A DNA stretch of 64,000 bases from Maricaulis sp047308265 (lineage in GTDB: Bacteria > Pseudomonadota > Alphaproteobacteria > Caulobacterales > Maricaulaceae): the NCBI RefSeq assembly GCF_047308265.1, contig NZ_JBKQWY010000005.1, positions 1 to 64,000 on the forward strand, given 5' to 3'. Of this stretch, positions 24,438 to 33,441 are shown in pieces. The position numbers and the translations under genes are program-made. Numbering within the stretch: position 1 is the stretch's first letter; every line of letters begins with the position of its first letter. The notes beneath the pieces are model-generated. The model was not told the DNA's origin and searched no databases. It worked only from the letters and a program-made list of their open reading frames with translations.

Positions 24438-26396
24438 CTAGGCCGCGCGCATGAGGTCCCGCACGGTGCTGAGGAAGTCGGTCACGGCTCCCTCCAGCTC
24501 GCTGGATGTATCGGACAGATTGGCCACAATACGGTCAGACTGACCCGCGACCGTCTGGCATTCCGCCACGACGCCTTTCAGGCTCTCGGCTCCGGCTGCC
24601 GCCCGCTCGCTCGACTGACTGGCCAGCTCGCCACCATCGCGCAGCTCGTTGGAGGCCTGGCGCTGGGAGTCCACCGATTGCGTGATGGAGCCCACAGACG
24701 CCCCGGTCTCGGCGGTGAGACCACTGATATGACTGACCATGCCGGCAACCTGGCTGATCTGCCGGGTCAGGCCGGACATTTCATCCTGGACCCGCAAGGT
24801 GGCCGTTGAGGTTTGCTGGGACAGGGTTTTCACCTCGTCGGCGACCACCGCAAACCCTTTGCCGGCCTCACCCGCACGCGAGGCCTCGATTGTCGCATTC
24901 AACGCCAGAAGATTGGTGTGTTCGGCAATTTCCTCGATCAGCTCCACCACACGGCGGATCTCGCCCGAGGCGGCCTCCAGCGCCTGTGTGGCCTCGCGCG
25001 CTTCGGTGGCATCACCCTGGACCCGACCCGACAGGTCATGGGTCTGGCTGGTTGCCTGGGCAATCTGATCCATTTCCAGCAACAGGGTGGAGAGGTTGGA
25101 CGACATGCCGGCAACATTGACGGCGGCTGTGCGCGACGTCTCCGCGACCTGGTCGGCATCCTGGCGAGCGCGTCCGGTCAGATCCATCATCCGCGCGGCC
25201 ATGTCATTGACCTGACCAATCGCTTCACCAACGGTGTGAAGACAGGTCTCGATACTGGTCTGGAAGTCTAGAATCAGGCGCTCCACCTTGTCATAACGCG
25301 CACGCCGGCCCTCTGCTTCCGCACGCTCATTGTCTGCATGCACGGTTTTTTCGCGTTCCAGCACATGGAATTCACGCAGGGACGACGCCAGAACCCCGGT
25401 CTCGGTCTTGTTCTCCCAGCGCGCCAGATCAGCGATGCGTGACGCATTGCCTATATCCTGAACGGCCGCAGCAAAGGCGCGAAGCGGGTGACGGATGCTT
25501 CGGGACACAGCCACGCAGAACCAGATACAGGCCGCCGCCACGCCCATCACGATAACCAGAAGCCCCCACCCCGTCAGCTCAGCGACACGCGTATATTCCT
25601 GACGTGCTGCCACCGCATCTTCACGCAAGAGGGTCTGCTGCCGGGTCAGCTCGGTCAGGGTCATCTGAGATTGCCGCCGGTATTCGCTCACCCGCGTATC
25701 GAGACGCAGGGACATTTCCGCCCAGTCATTGAAGGCGCGCTGATAGGTTTGCGCCGGGTCCAGAGCGCCACTGAGAAAGCCGATAACCTCGGCCGTTTCG
25801 ATCAACTCGACAAACCCGTCGATCTGGCCATTGAAACGGGTCACATAGCGTTCCTGCCCGCGCAACATGAAGTCCTTCTCGCTGCGGCGCAGGCTCAGCA
25901 TTTCGATCGTCAGGATCTGGGCCAGCTGTTCCTGCCCGGAATTCGCCGGCTCGAACGCCTCCAGCTGTGTCTCGATACTGTGGACGGCGGCGCGCAATTC
26001 TCCGGTCAGACCCTCTTCCGAATGCAGGCCCAGGGACTGGCGAAGCGCGGTAATGTCCTGTGCGCGTTCGACCAGACCATCAAGAACCAGGTCCTCGTGC
26101 CCCGGGGACTGGCTGGAGAGCCGACGGCCCAGCTGATCAATGTCTGCGATTTGTTCGGGGGATTTATCGAGCAGGAATTGTTCGAGCGTGTATCCCAGCT
26201 CCAGTGCCGTGGTGCGAATATGTTCAATATCCAGCGCGCGAGCTTCGAGCCGCTGTGCCCGATTCAACGCGTCAGCCTTCTTGGCCTCGCCCAGAAGCAT
26301 GGCGCCCCCAATCACCCCAAAGCTGGCGATCATCAACCCGAGCAGGGTGAACAGGCGGGCCTGGACCGTCCAGGCACTTAGGTGGAATAATTTCAT
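24438..26396 (-). CDS. Methyl-accepting chemotaxis protein
   Basis: A 652-residue chemoreceptor. Membrane span 1 lies at about residues 14-36 and span 2 at about 285-305, enclosing an all-helical periplasmic sensor of roughly 245 residues resembling the helical bimodular class. A HAMP-like segment follows (about 306-360), then the cytoplasmic signalling hairpin whose tip is EIAEHTNLLALNATIEASRA (about 495-515), followed by GKGFAVVADEVKTLSQQ. The ligand is unknown, and no chemotaxis operon is adjacent. GGGGGAGCGA precedes the ATG at 26396. A possible CtrA-type site lies upstream. Confidence 0.9.
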   Translation of the reverse strand: MKLFHLSAWTVQARLFTLLGLMIASFGVIGGAMLLGEAKKADALNRAQRLEARALDIEHIRTTALELGYTLEQFLLDKSPEQIADIDQLGRRLSSQSPGHEDLVLDGLVERAQDITALRQSLGLHSEEGLTGELRAAVHSIETQLEAFEPANSGQEQLAQILTIEMLSLRRSEKDFMLRGQERYVTRFNGQIDGFVELIETAEVIGFLSGALDPAQTYQRAFNDWAEMSLRLDTRVSEYRRQSQMTLTELTRQQTLLREDAVAARQEYTRVAELTGWGLLVIVMGVAAACIWFCVAVSRSIRHPLRAFAAAVQDIGNASRIADLARWENKTETGVLASSLREFHVLEREKTVHADNERAEAEGRRARYDKVERLILDFQTSIETCLHTVGEAIGQVNDMAARMMDLTGRARQDADQVAETSRTAAVNVAGMSSNLSTLLLEMDQIAQATSQTHDLSGRVQGDATEAREATQALEAASGEIRRVVELIEEIAEHTNLLALNATIEASRAGEAGKGFAVVADEVKTLSQQTSTATLRVQDEMSGLTRQISQVAGMVSHISGLTAETGASVGSITQSVDSQRQASNELRDGGELASQSSERAAAGAESLKGVVAECQTVAGQSDRIVANLSDTSSELEGAVTDFLSTVRDLMRAA

Positions 26397-26437
26397 TCGC
26401 TCCCCCAACAGAGTGGGGGAGAGTGTGCCAAACAGGG

Positions 26438-26452
26438 TTAACTCGATCTTAC
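26438..26452. promoter_or_regulatory. Possible CtrA-like box upstream of the chemoreceptor gene
   Basis: TTAA, seven bases, TTAC (26438-26452) matches the CtrA consensus (TTAA-N7-TTAA) with one mismatch, about 42 bases upstream of the chemoreceptor start. CtrA controls many chemotaxis genes in Caulobacterales. The motif is short, so this is a weak call. Confidence 0.3.
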
Positions 26453-26526
26453 GACACAACCGGTTTTAGTTTCGAATAATCATGAACATTCAACAGGTTG
26501 CGTTACAGGGCCAAGCGGACCCAGGG

Positions 26527-26988
26527 TTAACCGCGCCCCCGATACGGCGGCACACCTTGATCGGGAACCCACACGCCGGCCGGCGCCTCGCCGGTCGCAA
26601 AAAACACATCAATCGGAATACCGCCGCGCGGATACCAGTAACCGCCAATGCGCAGCCATTGCGGGTCGAGCTCCTTGACCAGGCGCTGACCAATCATCGT
26701 CGTGCAGGCCTCATGGAAGGCACCATGATTACGGAAGGCCCCCATGAAGAGTTTCAGACTCTTGGATTCGACGATCCAGTCACGCGGCACATAATCGATC
26801 ACCATGTGTGCAAAGTCCGGCGCGCCCGTGACCGGGCAGATCGAGGTAAATTCCGGGCACACAAAACGGATCATGTAAGGGGCGTCACACGGATTGGCGA
26901 CACGTTCGAGAACGGCCTCTTCCGGCGTGTTCGGCAGCGGGGTATCGGCGCCCAGCTGGCCGAGTTCGGTATAGCGTTGATCGGTCAT
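26527..26988 (-). CDS. queF: NADPH-dependent 7-cyano-7-deazaguanine reductase
   Basis: A 153-residue type I QueF, which reduces preQ0 to preQ1 in queuosine biosynthesis using NADPH. The catalytic segment FTSICPVTGAPDFAH (about residues 47-61) contains the thioimide-forming Cys and the conserved Asp. The QueF signature ESKSLKLFMGAFRNHGAFHE (about 73-92) is the NADPH-binding motif. The length matches the unimodular family. It is transcribed alone, with its start shortly downstream of the lrp gene's end. Confidence 0.95.
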   Translation of the reverse strand: MTDQRYTELGQLGADTPLPNTPEEAVLERVANPCDAPYMIRFVCPEFTSICPVTGAPDFAHMVIDYVPRDWIVESKSLKLFMGAFRNHGAFHEACTTMIGQRLVKELDPQWLRIGGYWYPRGGIPIDVFFATGEAPAGVWVPDQGVPPYRGRG

Positions 26989-27107
26989 GGCGCGGATCTA
27001 ATACCGCCATGAGGGGTTGGCAAGCATCTCGCCCCGGTCTTCTCCAGAACACTGAGCCTGCGAACCCGACCAAATCGCCCCCAAACAGCCCAGGTGACGA
27101 TCCGGCC

Positions 27108-27584
27108 TCAGACCTCAACCCCGTCCGGGATCGGCATCTGGGTGCGTGAAAACACCCGTCGGATGGTGAAGGAGGAATTCAGTCGCGCCACGCCCGGCAG
27201 GGAGGACAGCACCTCACGGTGCACACGCTCATAATCATTAGGGTCGCGGACCAGAACGCGGACCAGATAATCCGCTTCACCGGACATCAGATAACACTCC
27301 ATCACCTCAGGCACGCCTTCCACCGCATTCTCAAAATCGCGCAGCGTGTCATGCTTCAGATTGTCGAGCGTGACCTGGACATAAACGGTCATGCCCCGGC
27401 CCAGGGCTTTCTCGGACAACAGGGCGACATACCGCTCGATCACACCGGACGCCTCGAGGGCCTTGACCCGGCGATGGCAGGCCGAAGGGGATAACTGCAC
27501 CCGGTCGGCCAGTTCGGCATTAGTCAAACGCCCTTCATCCTGAAGCGTATTGAGAATGGCGATATCTACCGTATCGAGCCGCAT
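27108..27584 (-). CDS. Lrp/AsnC family transcriptional regulator
   Basis: A 158-residue Lrp/AsnC-type regulator. The N-terminal helix-turn-helix (about residues 5-55: LQDEGRLTNAELADRVQLS followed by PSACHRRVKALEASGVI) binds DNA, and the C-terminal RAM domain (about 68-148) contains VMECYLMSGEADYLVRV, which forms the amino-acid-binding oligomer. It is divergent from alanine dehydrogenase, so it is most likely an alanine-responsive regulator of ald, as in other alphaproteobacteria. Long inverted repeats occur in the shared promoter region. Confidence 0.92.
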   Translation of the reverse strand: MRLDTVDIAILNTLQDEGRLTNAELADRVQLSPSACHRRVKALEASGVIERYVALLSEKALGRGMTVYVQVTLDNLKHDTLRDFENAVEGVPEVMECYLMSGEADYLVRVLVRDPNDYERVHREVLSSLPGVARLNSSFTIRRVFSRTQMPIPDGVEV

Positions 27585-27605
27585 GACGGTCCCCCCGAAC
27601 TACAC

Positions 27606-27711
27606 GAAATATTCTTCTGGATCTGACGCTTTTTGCTGTATATACAGCGGCGCCATTGATTGCTTTGCGCAGCTCATTGCACACTTGCAATCCAGTGGTC
27701 AAGAATATTTC
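27606..27711. promoter_or_regulatory. Inverted repeats in the lrp-ald control region
   Basis: GAAATATTCTT (27606-27616) is repeated in perfect inverted orientation as AAGAATATTTC (27701-27711). The centres are 95 bases apart, about nine helical turns. Between them lies the 14-base palindrome GCTGTATATACAGC (27635-27648). This layout fits wrapping of the divergent promoters by an Lrp oligomer. Confidence 0.55.
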
Positions 27712-27779
27712 AAGTGCCAGCGCGATAACATCCCGGAGTGGAACGGATTGCGCCGACAGACAAGGGAAGCGGGAGAAAC

Positions 27780-28898
27780 ATGCGCATCGGTGTCCCCAAG
27801 GAAATCAAGGTTCGCGAATACCGGGTCGGGCTGACCCCGGACAGCGCGGCAGAACTCATCCGTGCCGGCCATGACGTCGTCGTGGAAACCCAGGCCGGGA
27901 GCGGTGTCGGCTTCTCCGATGACGACTACAAGGCGATCGGCGCCCATATCCTGCCCGACGCCGAGGCCGTGTTTGCCGACGCCGAGATGATCGTGAAGGT
28001 GAAGGAGCCGCAGCCGTCTGAAACGGCCATGCTGAAACCCCATCATATTCTCTATACCTATCTCCACCTGGCTCCGGATCCGGTCCAGGCCGAGGGCCTG
28101 CGCCAATCCGGCTGCACCGCCATTGCCTATGAGACGGTCACGGATGTGGATGGTCGCCTGCCCCTTCTGACCCCGATGAGCCAGGTCGCTGGACGGATGT
28201 CTGTGTCGGTCGCAGCACATTGCCTGCAAAAAGCCCAGGGTGGCCGTGGCCTGATGCTGGGCGGTGTGCCAGGCGTTTTGCCGGCCAAGGTCGTGATCAT
28301 CGGCGGCGGTGTGGCCGGAACACACGCCGCAGAGATGGCGATCGGCGCACGCGCAGACGTGACCGTGTTTGATCGCTCCGCCAAGCGGCTCGCGGAACTC
28401 GACGAACAATTCGCCGGCAGTGTGAAAACCGCCTACTCCACCCAGGGCGCGCTCGACAAAGCTGTACGCGAAGCTGATGTCGTGATCGGTGCTGTTTTGA
28501 TTCCTGGTGCCGCTGCCCCGAAACTCGTCTCGCGTGCCATGCTCGCAGACATGAAGGATGGCGCAGTGCTGGTGGATATCGCGATCGACCAGGGCGGGTG
28601 TTTCGAAACCTCAAAAGCCACCACCCATGACGCGCCGACCTATATCATCGACGGTGTCGTGCATTACTGCGTCGCCAATATGCCGGGCGCCTACGCTCGC
28701 ACGTCCACTCTGGCGCTCAACAATGCCACCCTGCCCTTCGCCCTCGCTCTGGCCAACAAGGGTCCCCAGGCCGCGATGAATGATGATCCACACCTGGCAC
28801 GCGGTCTGAATGTGCATGCGGGCGAGATCTGCTATGAACCGGTAGCGCGCGATCTCAACCTGCCGTATGTAAAACCGCAATGGCTCACCTCTATCTAA
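27780..28898 (+). CDS. ald: Alanine dehydrogenase
   Basis: A 372-residue alanine dehydrogenase, which interconverts L-alanine and pyruvate plus ammonia with NAD. The N-terminal MRIGVPKEIKVREYRVGLTP is the family start. The substrate Lys and His lie in the first domain (KVKEPQPSE near residue 75; YLHLAPDP near 95). The NAD fold begins at VVIIGGGVAGTHAAEMA (about 172), and the C-terminus through MPGAYARTSTLALNNATLPF is conserved. GGGAG precedes the ATG at 27780. It is divergent from an Lrp-type regulator and followed by a strong terminator. Confidence 0.96.
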   Translation: MRIGVPKEIKVREYRVGLTPDSAAELIRAGHDVVVETQAGSGVGFSDDDYKAIGAHILPDAEAVFADAEMIVKVKEPQPSETAMLKPHHILYTYLHLAPDPVQAEGLRQSGCTAIAYETVTDVDGRLPLLTPMSQVAGRMSVSVAAHCLQKAQGGRGLMLGGVPGVLPAKVVIIGGGVAGTHAAEMAIGARADVTVFDRSAKRLAELDEQFAGSVKTAYSTQGALDKAVREADVVIGAVLIPGAAAPKLVSRAMLADMKDGAVLVDIAIDQGGCFETSKATTHDAPTYIIDGVVHYCVANMPGAYARTSTLALNNATLPFALALANKGPQAAMNDDPHLARGLNVHAGEICYEPVARDLNLPYVKPQWLTSI

Positions 28899-28933
28899 GG
28901 GTAGAAGTGTCACACGAATCCGTAGTGTGATCA

Positions 28934-28963
28934 GGGCCGGTCCACAGACCGGCCCTTTTTATT
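28934..28963 (+). terminator. Rho-independent terminator after ald
   Basis: GGGCCGGTC and GACCGGCCC form a nine-base-pair stem with a CACA loop, followed by TTTTTATTT. It lies 36 bases after the ald stop codon. Confidence 0.92.
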
Positions 28964-29197
28964 TCAGGCCGGGCCTGTGCCCGGACAGCATGGCGAACAA
29001 CGCCAAAACAGGTGACGCGCCTGTCGGATGAGATTCAGGTCCAGGCCTTTCAGGGGTCCGGATCTTTCAAGGAACACACCCTGCCCATCGCAGGCCCTTG
29101 CAGTGGATTTCAGAAGACATCCGGACCGGAATGAACGCTGGGATGAACTCTGGGGAGATGTTCAACACCCGAACCGGCGCGAACCAAGGGGGGAAGT

Positions 29198-29857
29198 ATG
29201 ACGCAGCGTTTCGACCTCGTCGTTTTTGATTTTGACGGCACTCTCGCCGATAGCCTGACCTGGTTCCGCTCGGTGCTGGGTGATGTGCTCGAACACCACC
29301 GGCTCAAGCCCCTGACCCTGGACCAGGCCGAAGCCCTGCGTGGACTGACACCCAAAGCCATCATGGACGAGCTGGAGATCCCGGCCTGGAAAGTCCCGCT
29401 CATCGCCGCTGACGTCCGCCAGCGCGCTGCGGATAATGCCGACCAGATTGTGCTGTTTGATGGCATTCCCGAGCTATTGCTCGCCCTCAAGGCGTCCGGG
29501 GTCTCTCTGGCCGTGGTCAGCTCAAATGGCGAAAAAGCCGTACGCGAGGTGCTGGGGGCGGAACTGGCCGGCCTGTTCGACCAGTTTGCCTGCGGCGCGG
29601 CCCTGTTCGGCAAGGCCTCTGTGTTCAAGAAAGTCATCAAAAAGGCCGGCACAACCCCGCAACGCACCTTATGCGTGGGGGATGAGGTCCGCGACATCGA
29701 TGCCGCACGCGAGGCCAGCTGCAACTGCGCAGCCGTCAGCTGGGGTTTTGCCACTGCCGACATCCTGGCGGACCAGGGGCCGTGTCACTTAGTCAGCGAA
29801 CCGGCCGCCCTGGGCGACATTGTGCTGGGGCATCAGAGCGAAGCCCAACGGGCCTGA
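29198..29857 (+). CDS. HAD-superfamily hydrolase
   Basis: A 219-residue HAD hydrolase with an alpha-helical cap, like phosphoglycolate phosphatase. Motif I is VVFDFDGTLADS (about residues 8-19), motif II is AVVSSNGEK (about 105-113), the motif III lysine lies in FGKASVFKKVIKKAG and motif IV is CVGDEVRDIDAA (about 161-172). It likely removes phosphate from a small metabolite; the substrate cannot be assigned. The region upstream (28964-29197) contains no other gene. A GGGGGGAAGT ribosome binding site precedes the ATG. Confidence 0.88.
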   Translation: MTQRFDLVVFDFDGTLADSLTWFRSVLGDVLEHHRLKPLTLDQAEALRGLTPKAIMDELEIPAWKVPLIAADVRQRAADNADQIVLFDGIPELLLALKASGVSLAVVSSNGEKAVREVLGAELAGLFDQFACGAALFGKASVFKKVIKKAGTTPQRTLCVGDEVRDIDAAREASCNCAAVSWGFATADILADQGPCHLVSEPAALGDIVLGHQSEAQRA

Positions 29858-29881
29858 TCTCGCCCCGCAAGTCAGGTCGGC

Positions 29882-30616
29882 TTAACGCAGCCGTGCTGGA
29901 ACGACCTTCGTAAGCGCGGACTGATCCTCGGCGATCTGTTGTGACACGATAAAAATGCCGACAAGCGAGACAACGATAAGAACCGCTGCGACGATATGGA
30001 ATTTGAGTGTGAGCAAGAAGGCGCCGAGCCTCTCCTTGTCTTCTAGAAGCGGCTCCAAACCCTCAAAAACAATCCCGGTCACGGCCCCGGACGAGATCGC
30101 GGAAAACAGACCGGCCACCAGCCAGCTGATCCACCATACGGCCAGCCAGTAAGCATTCGTACGCCCGCCATCCGCCCAGTCTCGACCTGCCGTCCAGATG
30201 TCGAGCACCCGATTGGCGGGGACGAACAGATTGCCGATGGGAATGAGGTACCAGATCCAGACCGCATGCGTGAACCGGTCATCGCGCTCGCGTGTGATCT
30301 GAAGTGCGTTGTGCTGCGCCCGCACGAAAAACATTACGTAACCGATCGCAAACAGCACGTTCAGCAATGCATTAAGCGTAAATCCACCGACAAACACGCC
30401 ATTGAGAATGCCCTGGGCGGCTTCCGGAATGCGGTCGAATTCACCGTGGTATATATTGCCCAGGACGGCATGAGCGCCGATCGAGCCCATCACGATCAAC
30501 AGGTGAAACACCAGGGACATCCAGATTGCAATCTGGAACACACCCCATCCACTACTGATCGGTCGAATATCCGCCCGACGCTCGATGAGCTCTTCGGTAC
30601 TCAGACTAATGCCCAT
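29882..30616 (-). CDS. DUF4328 membrane protein
   Basis: A 244-residue integral membrane protein of the DUF4328 family. Five or six hydrophobic segments are visible: about residues 25-50, 70-100, 115-135 (with VWIWYLIPIGNLFVPANRVL), 155-185 and 215-238. The family core IPxxNLxxPxxxxxxIW appears as LIPIGNLFVPANRVLDIW. The function is unknown. The ATG at 30616 with GGGGGGATGGC upstream is preferred over an in-frame start farther upstream. It converges on the HAD hydrolase gene. Confidence 0.82.
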   Translation of the reverse strand: MGISLSTEELIERRADIRPISSGWGVFQIAIWMSLVFHLLIVMGSIGAHAVLGNIYHGEFDRIPEAAQGILNGVFVGGFTLNALLNVLFAIGYVMFFVRAQHNALQITRERDDRFTHAVWIWYLIPIGNLFVPANRVLDIWTAGRDWADGGRTNAYWLAVWWISWLVAGLFSAISSGAVTGIVFEGLEPLLEDKERLGAFLLTLKFHIVAAVLIVVSLVGIFIVSQQIAEDQSALTKVVPARLR

Positions 30617-30759
30617 GCCATCCCCCCAACACACACTGAAGGAGATCGCATTATCTTGGCATCGCTTCAAGCCTGTATTCGGAGCTCGCACACCTCAAAC
30701 CCGACTCAAACAGTGCCCGACAGGGCCGGACGCTGTCGTCTTGATACCGGATATGAAGC

Positions 30760-31722
30760 TCAGCCGATCAGGCGGGACTTCGCGGCGGCGTATTCGGCCT
30801 TGAGCTGGTCGATATAGGCCTCTGCAGACCGGACCGCCTTGATCGATCCAATCCCCTGGCCAGATCCCCAGATATCTTTCCAGGCCTTGGCGTCTTGATT
30901 GCCGCCGGAACCGAAATTCATGGCAGAGGGATCGCTTTGGGGCAGGTTGTCCGGGTCGAGCCCGGCATCTTCGATGGATTTGCGCAGATAATTGCCGTGC
31001 ACACCGGTGAATAGATTGGTGTAGACGATGTCTTCGGCGGAGCCATCGACAATGCCCTGCTTGTAACGCTCATCCGCACGCGCTTCCTGGGTCGCGATAA
31101 AGGCCGAGCCGATATAGGCGTAATCTGCGCCCATGGCCTGGGCCGCCAGCACACCGCCACCGGTTGAAATGGACCCGGAACACAGGATCGGACCGTCAAA
31201 CCATTCACGTGTCTCGGCCACAAAACCAAAGGGCGACAACGCACCGGCATGCCCGCCTGCACCGGCAGACACGCAGATCAGACCCGTGGCCCCCTTTTCA
31301 ATCGCCTTGTGAGCGAAACGCTGATTGATCACGTCATGCAGAGTGATGCCACCCCAGCCGGTCACAGCCTGGTTGACCTCTTCGCGCGCCCCCAGCGAGG
31401 TAATAACGACCGGCACCTTGTATTTCTCACACAGGGCGATGTCTTCCTCGAGGCGGTTGTTCGAGCGATGAACAATTTGGTTCACCGCAAAAGGCGCGGC
31501 CGGTGCGTCCGGATTTTTTTCGTTGTAACTGGCCAGTTCAGACGTGATCTGGTCCAGCCATTCATCCAGCTGGGAGACCGGCCGCGCATTGAGCGACGGG
31601 AAGGAGCCCACGATACCGGCCTTGCACTGGGCGATCACCAGATCCGGGTTGGAGATGATGAAAAGCGGTGCACCGATAACGGGCAAACGAAGCTTGCCCT
31701 TCAGGATATCCGGTTCGGCCAT
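30760..31722 (-). CDS. Nitronate monooxygenase family protein
   Basis: A 320-residue FMN-dependent TIM-barrel protein of the nitronate monooxygenase (2-nitropropane dioxygenase) family. It starts LPVIGAPLFIISNPDLV, carries the SAGAGGHAGALSPFGFV loop (about residues 170-186) with the conserved His region, the SGSISTGGGVLAAQAMGADYAYIG FMN-phosphate segment split over about 200-223, and an FGSGGNQDAKAW tail motif. Such enzymes oxidise nitronates such as propionate-3-nitronate, though many homologues have other or unknown substrates. It stands alone, with an ATG start. Confidence 0.88.
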   Translation of the reverse strand: MAEPDILKGKLRLPVIGAPLFIISNPDLVIAQCKAGIVGSFPSLNARPVSQLDEWLDQITSELASYNEKNPDAPAAPFAVNQIVHRSNNRLEEDIALCEKYKVPVVITSLGAREEVNQAVTGWGGITLHDVINQRFAHKAIEKGATGLICVSAGAGGHAGALSPFGFVAETREWFDGPILCSGSISTGGGVLAAQAMGADYAYIGSAFIATQEARADERYKQGIVDGSAEDIVYTNLFTGVHGNYLRKSIEDAGLDPDNLPQSDPSAMNFGSGGNQDAKAWKDIWGSGQGIGSIKAVRSAEAYIDQLKAEYAAAKSRLIG

Positions 31723-31959
31723 GGTATCTCCCCTATCGACCTTGTTTGCGGTTCGGATCAGGTGTCACCGAACCGTCCGTTATGTCACCGCCGGGACTCG
31801 TTCATCGGTCACGTGCGGATCGCCGGTGAGATTAGTGGCGTCTTCCCGGACTGTCGAGACCAAACCTCCGCTTACGTCAACGTAATGCCCTGTCGCCGCT
31901 CCAACCCACAATTTCGACCTTAACTTGCAAGCCGACCAGGTTTGTGACCAAATCAACCT

Positions 31960-32430
31960 ATGAGGGATATCTTGGCCATCATAGCGGTTGTCGTGCTTGC
32001 TCCACTTGGAACAGGCTGCGCCGTCAATGGGCGAGGCCTGGCGGTTACGGAGGTGACCCGGCTCGAAGAGGGCACACGGCTCGATGTCCGCTCGTTCGGG
32101 GGTCTCGTCTCGCGTTCGGGAGGAACGGAGTGGACGCTGGGATACCGGCACGACACTCTATTATACGCCGACCAGCTCGATCTGCCCGACGCATGTGAGA
32201 CGGGATGTTTCAATCAAGCCACGCCAGAAGACGCTTTGGCATCAGATCGACTCTCTGTCGGAGTCCGTCTCGGCCTCAGCCCGATCTTGCGCGGACTGAC
32301 GATTGGAATCGAGCGGGTGTATCTGCACCAGCAATCCATTCACGACACCCGCTGCGTCCGGATCCTTTACCATCATGACCAACCAGAGCTCACACACGTT
32401 CAAGAGGGGGAGAATTGCGATGAATTTTAG
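31960..32430 (+). CDS. Small lipoprotein, first of a lipoprotein operon
   Basis: A 156-residue lipoprotein of unknown function. The lipobox GTGC makes Cys20 the acylated residue. The mature part has a beta-hairpin-like region, RLDVRSFGGLVSRSGG followed by EWTLGYRHDTLLYA, which resembles segments in the next two gene products. Further strands (LSVGVRLGLSPILRGL) suggest a small beta-rich protein. Cys residues at about 79 and 83 and near the end could form disulfides. It begins a tight four-gene run with overlapping reading frames. Confidence 0.65.
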   Translation: MRDILAIIAVVVLAPLGTGCAVNGRGLAVTEVTRLEEGTRLDVRSFGGLVSRSGGTEWTLGYRHDTLLYADQLDLPDACETGCFNQATPEDALASDRLSVGVRLGLSPILRGLTIGIERVYLHQQSIHDTRCVRILYHHDQPELTHVQEGENCDEF

Positions 32431-32818
32431 ACGTTATTCCAAACACCTAGGCTTGATTCTGGTATCTATTACCAGTCTGAGCGCCTGCTCTAAATCAGAC
32501 CATGTGTACTATTATCAACGGAGCGTACTGGGTGTCGATGCCTCGGCGTCGACCGCAGAACAGGGAGGCGGTCTCACTGTTGGATTTCGCCGAAACTTTC
32601 TCGCCTACGTCCCCACTCAAACCAATGAAGTCACTCCAACGGAAGTCACTCCAAAGCAGAGCACAATGTCAGTAATCGCGTGTGCCGAAGTTGAAATTGT
32701 AAACGCGTTCGGATTTGACGTGAATGAAGCCATGGCCACAGGTGAGGCTGCGCTCATTTACGCCGATAAAGTTGCCCAGGGCGCAGCCGGCCCGTTCTCA
32801 TGCTTCCAGGGAGGCTAG
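32420..32818 (+). CDS. Small lipoprotein, second of the operon
   Basis: A 132-residue lipoprotein. The lipobox SLSAC makes Cys23 the acylated residue. The following region, VLGVDASASTAEQGGG then LTVGFRRNFLAYVP, matches the hairpin motif of its neighbours (a basic aromatic strand after a glycine or serine turn). The C-terminal half has a predicted helix (NEAMATGEAALIYADKVA) and two cysteines. AGGGGGAG precedes the ATG, which overlaps the end of the previous gene by 11 bases. No named family is recognised. Confidence 0.65.
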   Translation: MNFRRYSKHLGLILVSITSLSACSKSDHVYYYQRSVLGVDASASTAEQGGGLTVGFRRNFLAYVPTQTNEVTPTEVTPKQSTMSVIACAEVEIVNAFGFDVNEAMATGEAALIYADKVAQGAAGPFSCFQGG

Positions 32819-32820
32819 TC

Positions 32821-33441
32821 ATGCACATCAGAACCACATGGCCTGTCCTGCTTCTGATTCCCGTATTGGCCTCGGGCTGCAAGACAACAAAGACCTCGGA
32901 TGCGGTCTTCTTCGCTGAAGAGGCCCAGATTGCCTTTTCCTTGACCCTGGCGCCCAATGCCGCCACCTCCTCGGAACCAGCCGAGATGAGCCTCGCCTAC
33001 AAACGCTCGGTGTTCGCCTCGATACCCGGAAATGCTCCGGTTTCCGAGAATCCAAATCCGGGACAAGGCCCGTCGCGTGAGGCCCAGGACGTGATCTCCA
33101 TGTTTGGCACCACGCGGACCGACAATAATGACTTTACGATCCGTAGCGCATTCTCAACCGGGCAGGCCGCGCGCGCGCTCGGTAACTCGGCAAGCAGTAC
33201 CAACGCATTTCTCAATCTTGCGCCAGAGGACACGGAGTTCACACGCCGTGTCGCGGAGCTATCAGGGTGCAAAACCGCCCTCGCCAACAATGGTGACCCA
33301 GAGGCTCAACAGGCTGCCATTGATCAGTTGGGGATCAGTCAGGATGGTCGCTCGACGCAACAAACCATTCTGGAAATTGATCTGAGAGACCGTGAATTCG
33401 GCTTCAGCCAGCTTGAATCAGCCTTGTGTGACGAGTCATGA
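32821..33441 (+). CDS. Lipoprotein, third of the operon
   Basis: A 206-residue lipoprotein with lipobox LASGC (Cys20). The first part, QIAFSLTLAPNAATSSEPAE then MSLAYKRSVFASIPG, is a third copy of the hairpin motif seen in the two genes upstream. The second part contains a helical region (FSTGQAARALGNSAS) similar in position to the NEAMATGEAAL helix of the second protein, then a Gln-rich C-terminus. CAGGGAGG precedes the ATG at 32821. The function is unknown; outer-membrane or periplasmic localisation is expected. Confidence 0.65.
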   Translation: MHIRTTWPVLLLIPVLASGCKTTKTSDAVFFAEEAQIAFSLTLAPNAATSSEPAEMSLAYKRSVFASIPGNAPVSENPNPGQGPSREAQDVISMFGTTRTDNNDFTIRSAFSTGQAARALGNSASSTNAFLNLAPEDTEFTRRVAELSGCKTALANNGDPEAQQAAIDQLGISQDGRSTQQTILEIDLRDREFGFSQLESALCDES

